Source: an uncultured Pseudomonas sp.
GTDB taxonomy: Bacteria; Pseudomonadota; Gammaproteobacteria; Pseudomonadales; Pseudomonadaceae
Direction of reading: 5' to 3'
Length of the DNA: 8,638 nucleotides
Assembly (NCBI RefSeq): GCF_946885885.1
Contig: NZ_CAMPHN010000180.1
Location: 1-8,638 of the forward strand
The number at the start of each line of letters is the position of its first letter. Position 1 is the first letter of the stretch. Positions 8,096 through 8,638 of this stretch are shown in pieces. The notes beneath the pieces were generated by a model. That model made no database searches. It was not told where the DNA came from and worked only from the letters and a program-made list of their open reading frames with translations. Position numbers and translations under genes: made by a program.

Positions 8096-8638
8096 TCAAG
8101 GTAATGGTGGCCGAAGACCACAAGATCGTGCGTGAAGGCATCAAGCAGTTGATCGGCATGGCCCCCGACCTCGAAGTGGTTGGCGAGGCGAGCAACGGCG
8201 AGCAGTTGCTCGAGGGCCTGCGCCGCACCCCGTGCGATGTGGTGTTGCTGGACATCAGCATGCCCGGGGTTAACGGTCTCGAGGCCATCCCGCGGATCCG
8301 CGCCCTGGCCGCCGCGCCGGTGATCCTGGTGCTGTCGATGCACAACGAGGCGCAGATGGCCGCCCGCGCGCTCAAGGTCGGCGCTGCCGGCTACGCGACC
8401 AAGGACAGCGAACCGGCGCTGCTGATCACTGCGATTCGGCGGGTCGCCGGCGGCGGGCGCTACATCGACCCGGACCTGGCCGACCGCATGGTCTTCGAGG
8501 TTGGCCTGACCGATTCGCGGCCGCCCCATGCGCAGCTCTCGGAACGTGAGTTTTCGGTGTTCGAGCGCCTGGTGCGTGGCGAGGGGGTCAACGACATCGC
8601 CCTGCATCTGGCGGTCAGCAACAAGACCGTGAGCACCC
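8092..8638 (+). CDS. agtR: NarL/FixJ-type response regulator (AgtR-like), cut by the right edge
   Basis: This DNA-binding response regulator is the partner of the upstream kinase. 182 codons plus one base are present of an expected 205-220. Seen here: the receiver domain (residues 1-120) with acidic pocket E8/D9 (VAEDHKIVREG), phospho-acceptor D54 (VVLLDISMPGVNG), switch S82 (VLSMHN) and K104 (GYATKDS); then a linker and the start of the LuxR-type helix-turn-helix (LSEREFSVFERLVRGEGVNDIALHLAVSNKTVST, from residue 149). The last recognition-helix residues are missing at the edge. The GTG start overlaps the kinase TGA (GTGA), so the pair is probably translationally coupled. In P. aeruginosa the regulator at this position (PA0601, AgtR) is reported to activate agtABCD for GABA/5-aminovalerate uptake, and to link GlcNAc/peptidoglycan sensing to quorum-controlled factors. 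The targets here are not visible. Confidence 0.88.
   Translation, partial: MIKVMVAEDHKIVREGIKQLIGMAPDLEVVGEASNGEQLLEGLRRTPCDVVLLDISMPGVNGLEAIPRIRALAAAPVILVLSMHNEAQMAARALKVGAAGYATKDSEPALLITAIRRVAGGGRYIDPDLADRMVFEVGLTDSRPPHAQLSEREFSVFERLVRGEGVNDIALHLAVSNKTVST

Overview
This looks like chromosomal DNA of a Pseudomonas-type gammaproteobacterium. It is GC-rich, and its gene order (lptD, then divergent amgK-murU, a DnaJ-like gene, a DUF3530 gene and a sensor kinase/response regulator pair) matches, as I remember it, the region around PA0595-PA0601 of P. aeruginosa. The protein motifs support each assignment directly. No database search was run.

Layout: (1) 1-1718, minus strand: the first 572 codons of lptD, the outer-membrane LPS assembly protein; its C-terminal barrel half lies off the left edge. 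(2) 1719-1843: divergent promoter region. (3) 1844-4285, plus strand: a tightly packed operon of amgK (anomeric MurNAc/GlcNAc kinase), murU (MurNAc-1-P uridylyltransferase; ATGA overlap) and djlA (membrane-anchored TerB/J-domain co-chaperone, starting 1 base after the murU stop). (4) 4290-5345, minus strand: a secreted DUF3530 alpha/beta-hydrolase-like protein, convergent with djlA with only 4 bases between the stops. (5) 5346-5662: an intergenic stretch of about 317 bases, most of it filled by a 198-base MITE-like repeat with terminal inverted repeats and flanking TTAG copies. (6) 5663-8095, plus strand: an AgtS-like hybrid receptor kinase (periplasmic solute-binding domain, one clear TM segment after the signal peptide, two PAS, HisKA_3, HATPase). 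(7) 8092-8638, plus strand: the matching NarL/FixJ response regulator (AgtR-like), starting at GTG inside the agtS stop codon and cut by the right edge.

Functionally the window is an envelope neighbourhood: LPS export (LptD), the shortcut that returns peptidoglycan MurNAc to UDP-MurNAc (AmgK-MurU), an inner-membrane co-chaperone, an exported hydrolase-like protein, and a two-component system whose P. aeruginosa relatives are reported to respond to GABA/5-aminovalerate and to GlcNAc/peptidoglycan fragments. I see no phage, CRISPR, tRNA or toxin-antitoxin system. The most unusual DNA is the repeat element at 5417-5614.
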